64,000 nt of DNA from Mycobacterium sp. 1245111.1 (GTDB taxonomy: Bacteria; Actinomycetota; Actinomycetes; Mycobacteriales; Mycobacteriaceae), in NCBI RefSeq assembly GCF_001673405.1, contig NZ_LZLV01000119.1:1-64000 (forward strand), written 5' to 3'. Under the pieces are notes generated by a model. That model saw nothing but the letters and a program-made list of their open reading frames with translations. It was not told the DNA's origin and ran no database searches. Below, one piece after another: positions 1 to 9,632 of this stretch; the first letter of the stretch is position 1; every line of letters starts with the position of its first letter. The position numbers and the translations under genes were made by a program.

Positions 1-205
1 CGGCCACGGTCCACGACTGGTTACCTGTTGTGGTACCCAGCACGATGGCGCCGATCAGAAACGGCAGTTCGCGCAGCAGCTCGTGTACCGGGTGGACCAA
101 CAACATCCTGGGACTCAACCGCTGCCAAGCGGTTTCGATGACTTGGCGCCGCTCCTCAGCACTGGCGCCGCTCATGCGGCGCACGGCCGGGTCTTCGGCG
201 CTCAC
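1..205 (-). CDS. N-terminal fragment of a bacterial PH-domain membrane protein (inverted partial copy)
   Basis: Reading leftwards from GTG at 205, 68 codons run off the window edge: MSAEDPAVRRMSGAS, then a WQRLSPRMLLVHPV stretch typical of the juxtamembrane start of YdbT-type proteins, then ELPFLIGAIVLG. The last 25 or so residues are identical to those encoded on the plus strand from 244. This fragment therefore supplies the N-terminus missing from the plus-strand body. An ATG at codon 11 is an alternative start. Whether it is a second genomic copy or an assembly product cannot be settled here. Confidence 0.6.
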   Translation of the reverse strand, partial: MSAEDPAVRRMSGASAEERRQVIETAWQRLSPRMLLVHPVHELLRELPFLIGAIVLGTTTGNQSWTVA

Positions 206-242
206 GTCGCGTCCTCGGCGCCGATCGCCGCGATGTCGGTCA
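202..242 (-). CDS. C-terminal tail of the gene upstream of the PH-domain protein (fragment)
   Basis: On the minus strand the last thirteen codons of a reading frame (ending IGAEDAT, then TGA at 204-202) overlap the GTG start of the PH-domain protein in a GTGA arrangement, the usual sign of translational coupling. Only this tail is present because the sequence changes strand at 242/243. By family precedent the partner would be a small YdbS-like PH-domain protein, but too little remains to tell. Confidence 0.4.
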
Positions 243-243
243 G

Positions 244-1647
244 CTGCGCGAACTGCCGTTTCTGATCGGCGCCATCGTGCTGGGTACCACAACAGGTAAC
301 CAGTCGTGGACCGTGGCCGTGGTCGCCTACACGGTCGTGATCGGTGTGGCGCGCTGGGTCACCACCAGCTACCGCATCGATGCCAGTCAGCTGCAGCTTC
401 GGACGGGCCTGCTGCAGCGCAAGGTATTGTCGTTGCCGCTCAACAGGATTCGCTCGGTGAGCAGCGATGCGCGGCTGCTGCACCGTCTGATGGGCTTGGC
501 GGTCGTGCGGGTGAGCACCGGACGGGAGGCCAAGGGCGAGAGCGGGTCCGGCGTCTTCGAGCTCAACGCCGTCGAGGTCGGTCGGGTGCCGCGGCTGAAG
601 GCGATTCTGCTGGCCGACTCGGCCGAGCCGGACGAGGTCACGACCGCGCAGCCGGACGACGTGTTGGCCCGCTGGCAACCCGCCTGGCTGAGGTATTCGC
701 CGTTGAGTGTGTCCGGTCTGCTGTCTCTTCTCGCCGCGTCCGGAGTGATCTATGAGAGCGGATTCGTTGGGCCTCTGCAGCATTCGCGGATCGTCGAGTC
801 ATTCATCGACGAGTCCCGACAGCTGGGCACGGCCGGCACGATCGGGGTCATCGGCGGCGTGATCCTGGTTGCGTCGGTGTTGCTTGCCGTACTGCGGTCG
901 CTGCTCACCTGGGGCAATTTGGTGCTGCTGCGCCAAGGCGATGTCCTGCACCTGCGGCACGGGCTGCTGCGCCTTCGCGAGCGCTCCTACGACATGAGCC
1001 GGCTGCGCGGTGGGACTCTGCGCCAACCGCTGTTTGTGCGGATCTTCGGCGGCGCCCGCTTGGATGCGGTGATGACTGGTGTGCACGGTGCCGGTGAGGC
1101 GTCGGTGTTGCTGCCGCCATGTCCGGCGTCGACCGCCGAGGCGGTGCTTACCGAGTTAGTCGGAGATCGCGAGGTCGTCTCGGGCCCGTTGCGTGGCCAT
1201 GGCGGGCGGACGGCGACTCGGCGCTGGACGCGGGCTCTGAGCTTACCGGCGCTGATCGGTCTGGGGCTGGCGCTTTTGGTCGTCGTCGAGGGGAAAACCG
1301 CTGTGCCCGTGTGGGTTTGGCCCGCCTGGATTGCGGTGACGGCGTGGTGCGCGTTGCTGGCTGTGGACCGGATCGGCGCGCTGGGGCACCGGCTTCACGA
1401 CGGCTGGCTGGTGATGCGCTCCGGGAGTATCGAGCGACGCCGCGACTGCCTCGCGACCGCGGGGATCATCAGCTGGACGGTGCGTCAGACGCCGTTTCAG
1501 CGCCGGGCCAAGGTCGCGACTTTGGTGGCGGCCACCGCTGCGGGCGTCAAGCGCTATCCGCTGATCGACGTGCCGGATGACCTGGTGTGGTCGATCGCGG
1601 CAGAGGCGTCGCCGTGGGTGGCCGACAGCATCTGGGCGACGCGCTAG
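244..1647 (+). CDS. Bacterial PH-domain (YdbT-like, bPH_2) membrane protein, 5' end displaced
   Basis: About 467 codons encode a multi-pass membrane protein of the bPH_2/YdbT type. Short cytoplasmic PH-like modules (for example YRIDASQLQLRTGLLQRK followed by LPLNRIRSV) alternate with hydrophobic pairs near 720-790, 835-900 and 1240-1370. Tandem PH modules with LNRIRSV and the late YPLIDVP stretch are characteristic; the cellular role is unknown. The frame opens at the inverted-repeat junction (242/243) and the natural start is missing. The true N-terminus is encoded in reverse at 1-205. GTG at 277 is only a fallback start. It ends convergently with the helicase, 13 bp apart. Confidence 0.75.
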   Translation: MRELPFLIGAIVLGTTTGNQSWTVAVVAYTVVIGVARWVTTSYRIDASQLQLRTGLLQRKVLSLPLNRIRSVSSDARLLHRLMGLAVVRVSTGREAKGESGSGVFELNAVEVGRVPRLKAILLADSAEPDEVTTAQPDDVLARWQPAWLRYSPLSVSGLLSLLAASGVIYESGFVGPLQHSRIVESFIDESRQLGTAGTIGVIGGVILVASVLLAVLRSLLTWGNLVLLRQGDVLHLRHGLLRLRERSYDMSRLRGGTLRQPLFVRIFGGARLDAVMTGVHGAGEASVLLPPCPASTAEAVLTELVGDREVVSGPLRGHGGRTATRRWTRALSLPALIGLGLALLVVVEGKTAVPVWVWPAWIAVTAWCALLAVDRIGALGHRLHDGWLVMRSGSIERRRDCLATAGIISWTVRQTPFQRRAKVATLVAATAAGVKRYPLIDVPDDLVWSIAAEASPWVADSIWATR

Positions 1648-1660
1648 ACGGTCAGGCGCG

Positions 1661-3361
1661 CTAGGCCGTCAGCCCGCGGACCGCGATGATGCGGGCCGCG
1701 AGTTGTTCGCTGGTGGCCGCGGCCACCGGTGGGCCACCGCACAGCCGGCGCAATTCGTTGTGAATCCAGCCGTGCGGCTTACCAAGTCGATAATGCGCGG
1801 CCGACACCAGCGCGTTGAGTTCGCGGCGCAGGTCGCGTAGTTGGCCGTGGCGGGTGACCGGTTCGACGGTGGCGGCGCCGTCGCGGGTACGACGGTCGAA
1901 CTGCTCTTCTTGCTGGCGGCGCAACAGCTCTCGCATCTGTCCGGCGTCCAGCAGTCCGGGGATGCCGAGGTAGTCGGCCTCTTCGTCGCTGCCGGCCGGC
2001 GTCGCGGTACCGAACGACGAGCCGTCGAAAATCACCTGGTCCAGCTCGGCGTCGGCGCCCAGCGACTCGAATGTGTTGTCGATCTCGGACGGCTCGTCCT
2101 GGCGGCGCTGCGCCTCCTCAAGCTCGTCCTTGGGCTCCCGATCCGGTTGACCGAGAACGTGATTGCGCTGTGCCTCCAATTCGCTGGCCAGCAGCAGCAG
2201 TGAGGGCACCGACGGCAGGAAGACGCTCGCGGTCTCCCCGGGCCGCCGCGACCGGACGAACCGGCCGATGGCCTGGGCGAAGAACAGCGGGGTGGATGCG
2301 CTGGTGGCGTACACGCCGACCGCCAGCCGCGGCACGTCGACGCCTTCGGACACCATCCGCACCGCGACCAGCCAGCGGGTGTTCGACGCGGAGAACTGCG
2401 CGATGCGCTTCGAGGCGCCCGGATCGTCGGACAACACGACCGTCGGCTCTTCGCCCGTAATCCGTTTCAGCAGAACGGCATACGCGCGGGCGGCCTTCTG
2501 GTCTGAGGCGATCACCATGCCGCCGGCGTCCGGAACGCCGCCGGCGCGCAGTTGTTGCAGCCGGGTATCGGCCGCGGTGACGACCGCGGGCATCCATTCG
2601 CCGGCCGGGTCCAGCGCGGTTCGCCAGGCCCGCGCGGTGTGCTCGGCGGTGGCCGGCTCACCGAGTCGCGCGGCATACTCCGCGCCGGCGCTGTCGCGCC
2701 ACCGCGTCTCGCCCGAGTACGCCATGAACACCACCGGGCGCACCACGCCGTCGGCGAGCGCGTCGGTGTAGCCGTAGGTGTGGTCGGCCTGCGACCGCAA
2801 CACGCCCGCGGCGTCCGGCTCGTACCGCACGAACGGGATCGGGGAGTCGTCGCTGCGGAACGGCGTGCCGGTCAGTGCCAGCCGGCGGGTCGCGTCGCCG
2901 AACGCTTCCAGGAGCGCGTCGCCCCAGCTCTTGGCCTCGCCGCCGTGGTGGATCTCGTCGAAGATGACCAGCGTTCGTCGGGCCTCGGTCCGCACCCGGT
3001 GGCGGCTGGGATGGCTGGCCACCTGGGCGTAGGTGACCACGACGCCGTGATACTCCGCGGAGGTGTGTGCCGCGCTGTTGCTGAACTTCGGGTCCAGCGC
3101 GATGCCGTCGACGGCGGCCGCCGACGCCCACTGCACCTTCAGGTGTTCTGTGGGCACCACGACGGTGATCGCGTCGACGCTGCGGTCGGCCAGCAACTCC
3201 CCGGCGATCCGCAGGGCAAACGCGGTCTTACCCGCGCCAGGGGTGGCGACCAGCAGATAATCGCGCGGTTTGGCGGTCAGATAACGCACCAACGCGCGAC
3301 GCTGCCAGCCCCGCAAAGCCCGGGTGCTGGGCGCTTCAACTGCCCGCACCCGAGACTCCAA
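1661..3361 (-). CDS. DEAD/DEAH-box (XPB-like superfamily 2) helicase
   Basis: A 566-aa SF2 ATPase, probably acting on DNA. Motifs run in the expected order: Walker A ATPGAGKT (about residue 40), a DEIHH Walker B box, LTGTPFR (motif III), the VRMVSEGVDVP segment and the arginine-finger motif QAIGRFVRSRRPGE. An acidic linker (around DELEEAQRRQDEPSEID) precedes a short C-terminal domain. The TTG at 3361 is my preferred start because conserved-looking sequence begins there; GTG at 3349 is possible. Reading further upstream would run antisense through the divergent glyoxalase gene and has no family support. Substrate and partners are unknown. Confidence 0.8.
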   Translation of the reverse strand: MESRVRAVEAPSTRALRGWQRRALVRYLTAKPRDYLLVATPGAGKTAFALRIAGELLADRSVDAITVVVPTEHLKVQWASAAAVDGIALDPKFSNSAAHTSAEYHGVVVTYAQVASHPSRHRVRTEARRTLVIFDEIHHGGEAKSWGDALLEAFGDATRRLALTGTPFRSDDSPIPFVRYEPDAAGVLRSQADHTYGYTDALADGVVRPVVFMAYSGETRWRDSAGAEYAARLGEPATAEHTARAWRTALDPAGEWMPAVVTAADTRLQQLRAGGVPDAGGMVIASDQKAARAYAVLLKRITGEEPTVVLSDDPGASKRIAQFSASNTRWLVAVRMVSEGVDVPRLAVGVYATSASTPLFFAQAIGRFVRSRRPGETASVFLPSVPSLLLLASELEAQRNHVLGQPDREPKDELEEAQRRQDEPSEIDNTFESLGADAELDQVIFDGSSFGTATPAGSDEEADYLGIPGLLDAGQMRELLRRQQEEQFDRRTRDGAATVEPVTRHGQLRDLRRELNALVSAAHYRLGKPHGWIHNELRRLCGGPPVAAATSEQLAARIIAVRGLTA

Positions 3362-3475
3362 TCTGATCGAGATGCAGTCTAGGGCAAGGACATCGGGCCA
3401 CGCATCTTGGCACGACGGCGGCGAGTCGTGGCATTCCTCTGGCGCCGCGACCACACTTTTGACATCGTCAGATCG

Positions 3476-3955
3476 ATGATCACCGGACTGGCCCACAGCG
3501 GCGTGTGCGTGCCCGACTGCGAGGCCGCGGTCGCGTTCTATCGGGACGTGTTGGGCATGCGGGTGCTCTCGCCGCCCTACGTGATGGCCGGCGACGCGAT
3601 CCGCGAGGACATGGGCGAGCTGGTCTCCGATCCGACGATGAAAGCGGCGATCGTGGGATTCCACGACGACGGTGACCGGGTCCTCGAGGTGATCGAATAC
3701 CTCGGCGTCGAAGGCGGCGCTCAGCGAAGCTCCGCGGCCCTGACCGACCATGGTTTGTCGCATGTGGGGCTGATCTGTGCGGACCTCGACGCGACCCGCG
3801 CCCAGCTCGAGGCCAAAGGCGTCCGCTTTCTGGTCGACGGCATCGCAGATGTGGCGGGCGTGCGCACGACGTGGTTCGTCGATCCCTGGGGCGTGGTGTT
3901 CATCCTCGTCGAGAAGAGCAAGCCGGGACGGCCGTACTTCGCGCAGTGGGGCTGA
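3476..3955 (+). CDS. VOC-superfamily (glyoxalase/bleomycin-resistance fold) protein
   Basis: A 159-aa protein with two beta-alpha-beta-beta-beta modules. HSGVCVPDCEAAVAFYRDVLGM is the classic first module and HVGLICADLDATRAQLEAKGV starts the second; it ends in WFVDPWGVVFILVE. The pattern resembles methylmalonyl-CoA epimerase and other lactoylglutathione-lyase relatives, with paired His/Glu metal ligands plausible, but the substrate cannot be assigned. The ATG at 3476 starts directly at the fold. It is divergent from the helicase and followed after 34 bp by the M24 gene. Confidence 0.8.
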   Translation: MITGLAHSGVCVPDCEAAVAFYRDVLGMRVLSPPYVMAGDAIREDMGELVSDPTMKAAIVGFHDDGDRVLEVIEYLGVEGGAQRSSAALTDHGLSHVGLICADLDATRAQLEAKGVRFLVDGIADVAGVRTTWFVDPWGVVFILVEKSKPGRPYFAQWG

Positions 3956-3989
3956 CGCCTAGTCTGCTCCCGTCCGTAGCATCGGTGTG

Positions 3990-4691
3990 GTGACCGAGCC
4001 GATCGTCGACGAAAACGCCCGCACGGAACGGTTACTCGATGCGCAGGACAAGGCGGCGCAGCTGTTCGACGAGATCGAGCGCCGCGGCCTGATCCGTCCG
4101 AGCGTGGGCGAGAAGGAGCTGTCCGACGAGATCAACCAGTTGGCCGCGGAACTGCTCGGCGTCACCCGGCATTGGCACCGGCGGATCGTGCGCGCCGGCG
4201 AGAACACGTTGCAGCCGTTCAAGGAACGGCCACCGGACCGGGTCGTCGCCGATGACGACATCGTGTTCCTCGACCTCGGCCCGATCTTCGAGGAGTGGGA
4301 AGCCGACTTCGGCCGGACCTTTGTCCTCGGCGACGACCCGGACAAGCTCGCTCTGCGCGACGCGCTGCCGAAGGTGTGGCAGGCCGGGCGCGACTACTTC
4401 GACAGCCATCCCGACGTCACCGGCGCCGAGTTATTCGACGCCACAGTCGAAATCGCTCGTCGAGAAGGCTTCGGGTGGGGCAGCCACATCGCCGGCCATC
4501 TCGTCGGGGAGTTTCCGCACAAGAAGATTCCCGGGACGGACACCGAGTGGTACGTCATGCCCGGATCCACCAAACCGATGCGGCGGCACGACCCCAGCGG
4601 CCGGCGGTGCCACTGGATTCTGGAAATCCATCTGATCGATCCGCAGCACCGGTTCGGCGGGTTCTACGAGCAGCTGCTCGATCTGGCTTAG
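3990..4691 (+). CDS. M24-family (pita-bread fold) metallopeptidase
   Basis: A 233-aa protein related to Xaa-Pro aminopeptidases and methionine aminopeptidases but reduced to the C-terminal pita-bread domain. Candidate metal ligands are the two aspartates around FLDLGPIFEEWEADFGRTF, the histidine in HIAGHLVGEFPH and the glutamate in HWILEIHL. The final ligand is less clear, so activity is uncertain. A TAGCAT -10-like hexamer at 3977-3982 lies 7 nt before GTG 3990, which suggests leaderless translation from that codon rather than the adjacent GTG at 3987. It ends convergently with the SDR gene, overlapping by 4 bp. Confidence 0.78.
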   Translation: MTEPIVDENARTERLLDAQDKAAQLFDEIERRGLIRPSVGEKELSDEINQLAAELLGVTRHWHRRIVRAGENTLQPFKERPPDRVVADDDIVFLDLGPIFEEWEADFGRTFVLGDDPDKLALRDALPKVWQAGRDYFDSHPDVTGAELFDATVEIARREGFGWGSHIAGHLVGEFPHKKIPGTDTEWYVMPGSTKPMRRHDPSGRRCHWILEIHLIDPQHRFGGFYEQLLDLA

Positions 4692-5599
4692 ACGGGGTAC
4701 GTGACTCCGGTCAGCTCTTCCGACACCGCCCATAGCCGGCGCTGCCGATCGGCGTCGTGCGACTTCTTGCTGGAGCCGACGACCTTCGGGTAGCCCTGCG
4801 TCTGACCGAATCCGTCGGGGCCGTAGTACTGGCCGCCGAGCACGGACGGGTCGGTGGCGGCACGCAGGGTCGGCAACGCGCCCATTGCGGCTTCCTGCGA
4901 CAGTCGCGAGAAGAACAGTTCGACGGCGGGCCGCAGCGGCCCGGTCATGTAGCGACCCAGCTCGGTATTCGAACCGCCAGGATGGGCCGCCGCCGCGATC
5001 GTGCTGCCATGCGCGGCGAGCCGGCGCTGAAGCTCGTAGGTGAAGAGCAGGTTGGCCAGCTTGGCCTGCCCGTAGGCGCGCACTCGGTTGTAGCTGCGCT
5101 CCCACTGCAGATCGTCAAAGTGAATGTCAGCCAGGATGCGGTGGCCGATGCTGCTGACCGTCACGACCCGCGAGCCGGCCACCGGGAGCATCCGGTCGAG
5201 CAGCAGGCCGGTGAAGGCGAAGTGGCCGAGATGGTTTGTGCCGAACTGCAACTCGAAGCCGTCCTTGGTTTTCCCCTTCGGGGTGTACATCACGCCGGCG
5301 TTGTTGATCAGCAGGTCGATGCGGTCGTGGTCGGCACGTAATTGCTCAGCGGCGGCGCGCACGGACTCCAGCGAGGTGAGGTCGAGCTCCTGCAGGGCCA
5401 GGTCTGCGTTGGGGGAGCGCCGCTTGATCAGGAGCTCGGCGTCCTTGCCCTTGTCGAGGTTGCGCACCGCGAGCACGACGTGCGCGCCCTTGTCGGCCAG
5501 CGCCGCGGCGGTCTCAAAGCCGAGGCCGGTGTTGGATCCGGTGATGACGGCGACGCGGCCGGTCTGGTCGGGGATGTCGGCGGTCGTCCACTTCGCCAT
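4688..5599 (-). CDS. Short-chain dehydrogenase/reductase (Rv0439c-like)
   Basis: A 303-aa NAD(P)-dependent oxidoreductase of the classical/retinol-dehydrogenase-like SDR type. It shows the cofactor motif VITGSNTGLGFETA (TGxxxGxG), the structural NNAGVMY motif, the catalytic serine in VVTVSSIGH, and Y-x-x-x-K in YGQAKLANLLF. In M. tuberculosis the SDR Rv0439c also lies just before groEL2. Here a TetR gene sits divergently between the two, with paired operators in the 104-bp gap, so this SDR is probably the regulated target. Substrate unknown. Confidence 0.88.
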   Translation of the reverse strand: MAKWTTADIPDQTGRVAVITGSNTGLGFETAAALADKGAHVVLAVRNLDKGKDAELLIKRRSPNADLALQELDLTSLESVRAAAEQLRADHDRIDLLINNAGVMYTPKGKTKDGFELQFGTNHLGHFAFTGLLLDRMLPVAGSRVVTVSSIGHRILADIHFDDLQWERSYNRVRAYGQAKLANLLFTYELQRRLAAHGSTIAAAAHPGGSNTELGRYMTGPLRPAVELFFSRLSQEAAMGALPTLRAATDPSVLGGQYYGPDGFGQTQGYPKVVGSSKKSHDADRQRRLWAVSEELTGVTYPV

Positions 5600-5626
5600 G
5601 AAAAGCTCCTTAAGCTGTAAGGTAAA

Positions 5627-5642
5627 CGGGGCGTGCGCCCCG
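5627..5642. promoter_or_regulatory. Candidate TetR operator 1
   Basis: CGGGGCGTGCGCCCCG has 7-bp perfect arms around a TG centre. It lies 28 bp upstream of the SDR start codon in the SDR/tetR divergent region and shares its arm sequence with the second site at 5661. Confidence 0.6.
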
Positions 5643-5660
5643 GTTGATCCCTCGACTATA

Positions 5661-5676
5661 CGGAACGTACGCCCCG
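5661..5676. promoter_or_regulatory. Candidate TetR operator 2
   Basis: CGGAACGTACGCCCCG has the same architecture as the 5627 site. The two are 34 bp apart, about three helical turns. Read on the opposite strand its flank (AAAACGGGGCGTACG) repeats that of site 1 (AAACGGGGCGTGCG). It overlaps the probable promoters of both divergent genes. Confidence 0.6.
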
Positions 5677-5703
5677 TTTTGTCAACCCGCTAGGTGGTGA
5701 GCA

Positions 5704-6279
5704 ATGTCCGTACCCGCTAAGCCGCTGCGTGCTGACGCGGCCCGCAATCGGGCCCGGGTGCTGGAAACCGCCTACGAGACCTTCGCGGCCGAAGGCCTGT
5801 CGGTGCCGATCGACGAGATCGCCCGTCGGGCCGGCGTGGGCGCCGGCACCGTCTACCGGCATTTCCCGACCAAAGAAGACCTGTTCATGGCGGTGGTCGA
5901 CAGCCGGCTCCGGCACATCATCGCCGGGGGTCACGCGCTGCTCGGCGACCCCGGCCCGGGAGAGGCGCTGTTCACCTTCCTGCGGTCGATGGTTCTGGAC
6001 TTCGGCGCCACCGACCAGGGTCTGGTCGACGCGCTCGCTGGAATGGGTATCGACATCAACTCCGCCGCTCCCGACGCCGAGCAAGGCTTCCGTGACCTGC
6101 TCGGCGAGCTTCTGCGGGCCGCGCAGCGGGCCGGGACTGTGCGGGCCGATGTCGACGTTCCTGAGGTCAAGGCACTGCTGGTGGGTTGCCAGGCAATGCA
6201 GGGCTACGACCAGGAGCGGGCCGAACGGGTCACCGATGTGGTCATCGATGGTCTACGAACGCCCCGCGACAAGGGGTGA
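5704..6279 (+). CDS. TetR/AcrR-family transcriptional regulator
   Basis: A 191-aa one-domain repressor. An N-terminal helix-turn-helix (roughly residues 12-58) contains VPIDEIARRAGVGAGTVYRHFPTKEDLF, the signature TetR_N pattern. The remaining helices form the ligand/dimerisation domain and cannot be matched to a ligand. It is divergently paired with the SDR gene, and two similar palindromes lie in the shared promoter region, so it most likely represses itself and the SDR. ATG at 5704 was chosen. M. tuberculosis has no regulator at this position. Confidence 0.85.
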   Translation: MSVPAKPLRADAARNRARVLETAYETFAAEGLSVPIDEIARRAGVGAGTVYRHFPTKEDLFMAVVDSRLRHIIAGGHALLGDPGPGEALFTFLRSMVLDFGATDQGLVDALAGMGIDINSAAPDAEQGFRDLLGELLRAAQRAGTVRADVDVPEVKALLVGCQAMQGYDQERAERVTDVVIDGLRTPRDKG

Positions 6280-6285
6280 CCTCTT

Positions 6286-6312
6286 CTTGCACTCGATATA
6301 GGCGAGTGCTAA
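6286..6312. promoter_or_regulatory. CIRCE element 1 (HrcA operator)
   Basis: CTTGCACTC-N9-GAGTGCTAA matches the CIRCE consensus TTAGCACTC-N9-GAGTGCTAA with two changes in the left arm. It lies upstream of groEL2. Confidence 0.9.
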
Positions 6313-6320
6313 AAATGACA

Positions 6321-6347
6321 CTGGCACTCGCGACCGGCGAGTGCTAG
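6321..6347. promoter_or_regulatory. CIRCE element 2 (HrcA operator)
   Basis: CTGGCACTC-N9-GAGTGCTAG lies 35 bp downstream of the first CIRCE. Twin CIRCE boxes before groEL2 indicate repression by HrcA that is relieved on heat shock. Confidence 0.9.
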
Positions 6348-6457
6348 GTCGGGACGGTGAGGCAAGGGCCGCGCCAGCGGAGACACCCAAGCCGTCCGTC
6401 GCGGGCACTGCACCCGGCCACAGACTCGTCATCCCCTATCGGAGGAATCACTTCGCA

Positions 6458-8083
<1,626 letters not shown>

Positions 8084-8104
8084 TCCGCGTCAGTCAACGG
8101 AAGG

Positions 8105-8132
8105 CCCGGTCCCCATGTGGGGCCGGGTTTTT
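8105..8132 (+). terminator. Intrinsic terminator after groEL2
   Basis: A CCCGG(T)CCCC / GGGGCCGGG stem closes on ATGT and is followed by a run of five T residues, 22 bp after the groEL2 stop. Confidence 0.85.
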
Positions 8133-8193
8133 CGTATTTCTGGGTAACTGGTCTACTGAGGTTTCAAACGGTTGGGGATGAAGGGGCTAGACA

Positions 8194-8568
8194 ATGCGTA
8201 AATCGATGCGAACAATCCTCGGAGTAATCCCCGCCTGCATTCTCGGCGTCCTCGTCGCGCCAACCGCGGGTGCGGCACCTGATCCGTGCTCGGCGAGCGG
8301 GCTGGCTGCGACCTCCAGCGGGGTGTTGAACGCGGCGAGCGGGTACCTCGACGGCCACCCGGACGCCAACAACGTGCTGACCGCTGCGGTCAACCAACCG
8401 CCCGCCGAGGCCAAGTCGTCGGTGCGGGGGTATTTCCTCGGCCACCCGGGCGAGGCGCTGGAGCTGAAGGGCATCGCCCAGCCGCTGCTCGACCTGCGCG
8501 GCCGGTGCAACGCCTCGGTGTCGCCGGATCAGTTGGCGGCGCTGTTCGACGCGCTATCGACCAACTGA
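8194..8568 (+). CDS. Secreted hemophore-like heme-binding protein (MHB domain)
   Basis: A 124-aa exported protein. A signal peptide (MRKSMRTILGVIPACILGVL, cleaved near AGAAPDP) is followed by a small helical domain with two cysteines (DPCSASG and GRCNAS) and the SGYLDGHPDANNVLTA and VRGYFLGHPGEALELKGI repeats. This is the pattern of the mycobacterial hemophore family (Rv0203-like), whose members bind heme outside the cell and pass it to MmpL transporters. Iron regulation is plausible but no clear IdeR box was seen in the 110-bp upstream gap. Confidence 0.8.
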   Translation: MRKSMRTILGVIPACILGVLVAPTAGAAPDPCSASGLAATSSGVLNAASGYLDGHPDANNVLTAAVNQPPAEAKSSVRGYFLGHPGEALELKGIAQPLLDLRGRCNASVSPDQLAALFDALSTN

Positions 8569-8581
8569 CGCCCATCCGCCA

Positions 8582-8640
8582 CGAGTGTGCAGGTTCTGCA
8601 CGCCGTCACGCGGTTTTCACGAACAAAAGCTGCACACTCG
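8582..8640. repeat. Hairpin repeat element A
   Basis: Perfect 11-bp arms CGAGTGTGCAG / CTGCACACTCG enclose 37 nt just after the hemophore gene. The inner GTGCAGGTT-type sequence is shared with element D at 9564; elements B (38179) and C (51570) have the same architecture. Confidence 0.75.
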
Positions 8641-8698
8641 AATGCCCCGGTGCATAGTCGCGCGCGGCTTCGGCCTGCCCTGATCGAAGATCTCGGCC

Positions 8699-9562
8699 AT
8701 GAGCGAGGACGAGTGGCCAATTCTCGGACGCCATGCCGTCCCGCGAGGCGAGCTCTCGTCCTGGCAGCTGCAGCGCGATTACCGGCGCGTCTACCGAAAC
8801 GTCTACGTATCGAAGCGATCGACGCTGACAGCACTCACCCGGGCTCGCGCGGCTTGGCTTTGGTCAGGGGGCGACGCCATCCTGACCGGGCTTTCCGCGG
8901 CGGCGGTGCTGGGCACCAGGTGGCTAGACGCCGGGGAACCTGCAGAGTTATGCCGTCCCAACCGGCACGCCCCAACTGGGATCGTGGTCCGTTCATACAC
9001 CTTGGACACCCGAGAAACCAGCATCCGCAACGGGATTCGGATAACCACCCCTGAGCGGACTGCATTCGATATCGGACGATCAGTGTCGGCGAACCGCTCG
9101 ATCATCATCCTGGATGCACTCGCCAACGCGACCAATTTCAAGGTCGACGACGTCGTCGCCCTGGCCGTTGCCAACCCAGGCGCTCGGGGTATTCGACGGC
9201 TGCAGTCGGCGTTGGCGTTGGTTGACGGCGGGGCAGAGTCTCCGCAGGAGACTCGGGTGCGGTTACTGCTAGTCGATGCGGGTTTGCCGGCGCCCGAGAC
9301 CCAAATCGAGTTCACCGACGAGTTCGGCGTCGCGCGGATCAGGGTCGACATGGGCTGGCGCGAATGGCGGGTGGCTGTCGAGTACGACGGCGTGCAGCAC
9401 TGGTCCGACCGATACCAGCGATCATGGGACATCGACCGCATCGCGATGCTTGAGTCGATGGGATGGTCTGTCATCAGGATCAGTGCCGAGATGCTGTCCA
9501 GACCAGAGGTAATCATCGAACGCGTGCGCAGAAAGCTCAGGGCGGCGGGCTGTGCCGTCTAG
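8699..9562 (+). CDS. DUF559-type protein with VSR-like endonuclease fold
   Basis: A 287-aa protein common in mycobacteria. The N-terminal part resembles the winged-helix and AbiEi-like region of antitoxin-type proteins (VPRGELSSWQLQRDYRRVYR, then ITTPERTAFDIGR). The C-terminal 80 residues form a DUF559/very-short-patch-repair-like nuclease fold, with VRIDMGW-type, VAVEYDGVQHW and WDIDRIAMLESMGWSVIRIS segments. The Asp/Glu spacing fits a PD-(D/E)xK-like core. The biological role is not established; a toxin-antitoxin or defence link is possible but unproven. It lies between hairpin elements A and D. Confidence 0.7.
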   Translation: MSEDEWPILGRHAVPRGELSSWQLQRDYRRVYRNVYVSKRSTLTALTRARAAWLWSGGDAILTGLSAAAVLGTRWLDAGEPAELCRPNRHAPTGIVVRSYTLDTRETSIRNGIRITTPERTAFDIGRSVSANRSIIILDALANATNFKVDDVVALAVANPGARGIRRLQSALALVDGGAESPQETRVRLLLVDAGLPAPETQIEFTDEFGVARIRVDMGWREWRVAVEYDGVQHWSDRYQRSWDIDRIAMLESMGWSVIRISAEMLSRPEVIIERVRRKLRAAGCAV

Positions 9563-9563
9563 C

Positions 9564-9626
9564 GCCGAGCGTGCGGGTTATAGGCGTAGATATTCCATAT
9601 TCGCGTGCACAACCTGCACAGTCGGC
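9564..9626. repeat. Hairpin repeat element D
   Basis: Imperfect arms GCCGAGCGTGCGGGTT and AACCTGCACAGTCGGC pair at 13 of 16 positions. The element fills the 70-bp gap between the convergent DUF559 and D-aminoacylase genes and may act as a bidirectional terminator. Confidence 0.6.
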
Positions 9627-9632
9627 ACGGGA

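Larger units (their letters stand above)
1..319. repeat. Inverted repeat with perfect 77-bp arms (1-77 and 243-319)
   Basis: Bases 1-77 are the exact reverse complement of 243-319 (paired positions sum to 320), around a 165-bp single-copy spacer. The left arm may continue beyond the window. The left arm and spacer, read on the minus strand, encode the true N-terminus of the PH-domain protein whose body lies on the plus strand from 244. Homology stops abruptly at 242/243. This is the geometry of a fold-back inversion or a chimeric amplification/assembly join. Confidence 0.9.

Noticed and set aside
3362..3763. N-terminal extension of the helicase to 3763
   Set aside because: The added sequence runs antisense through the glyoxalase-fold gene and has no helicase features.
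8270..8570. Possible frameshift or truncation of the hemophore gene
   Set aside because: Signal peptide, both cysteines and a normal stop are present; 124 aa is the expected size.
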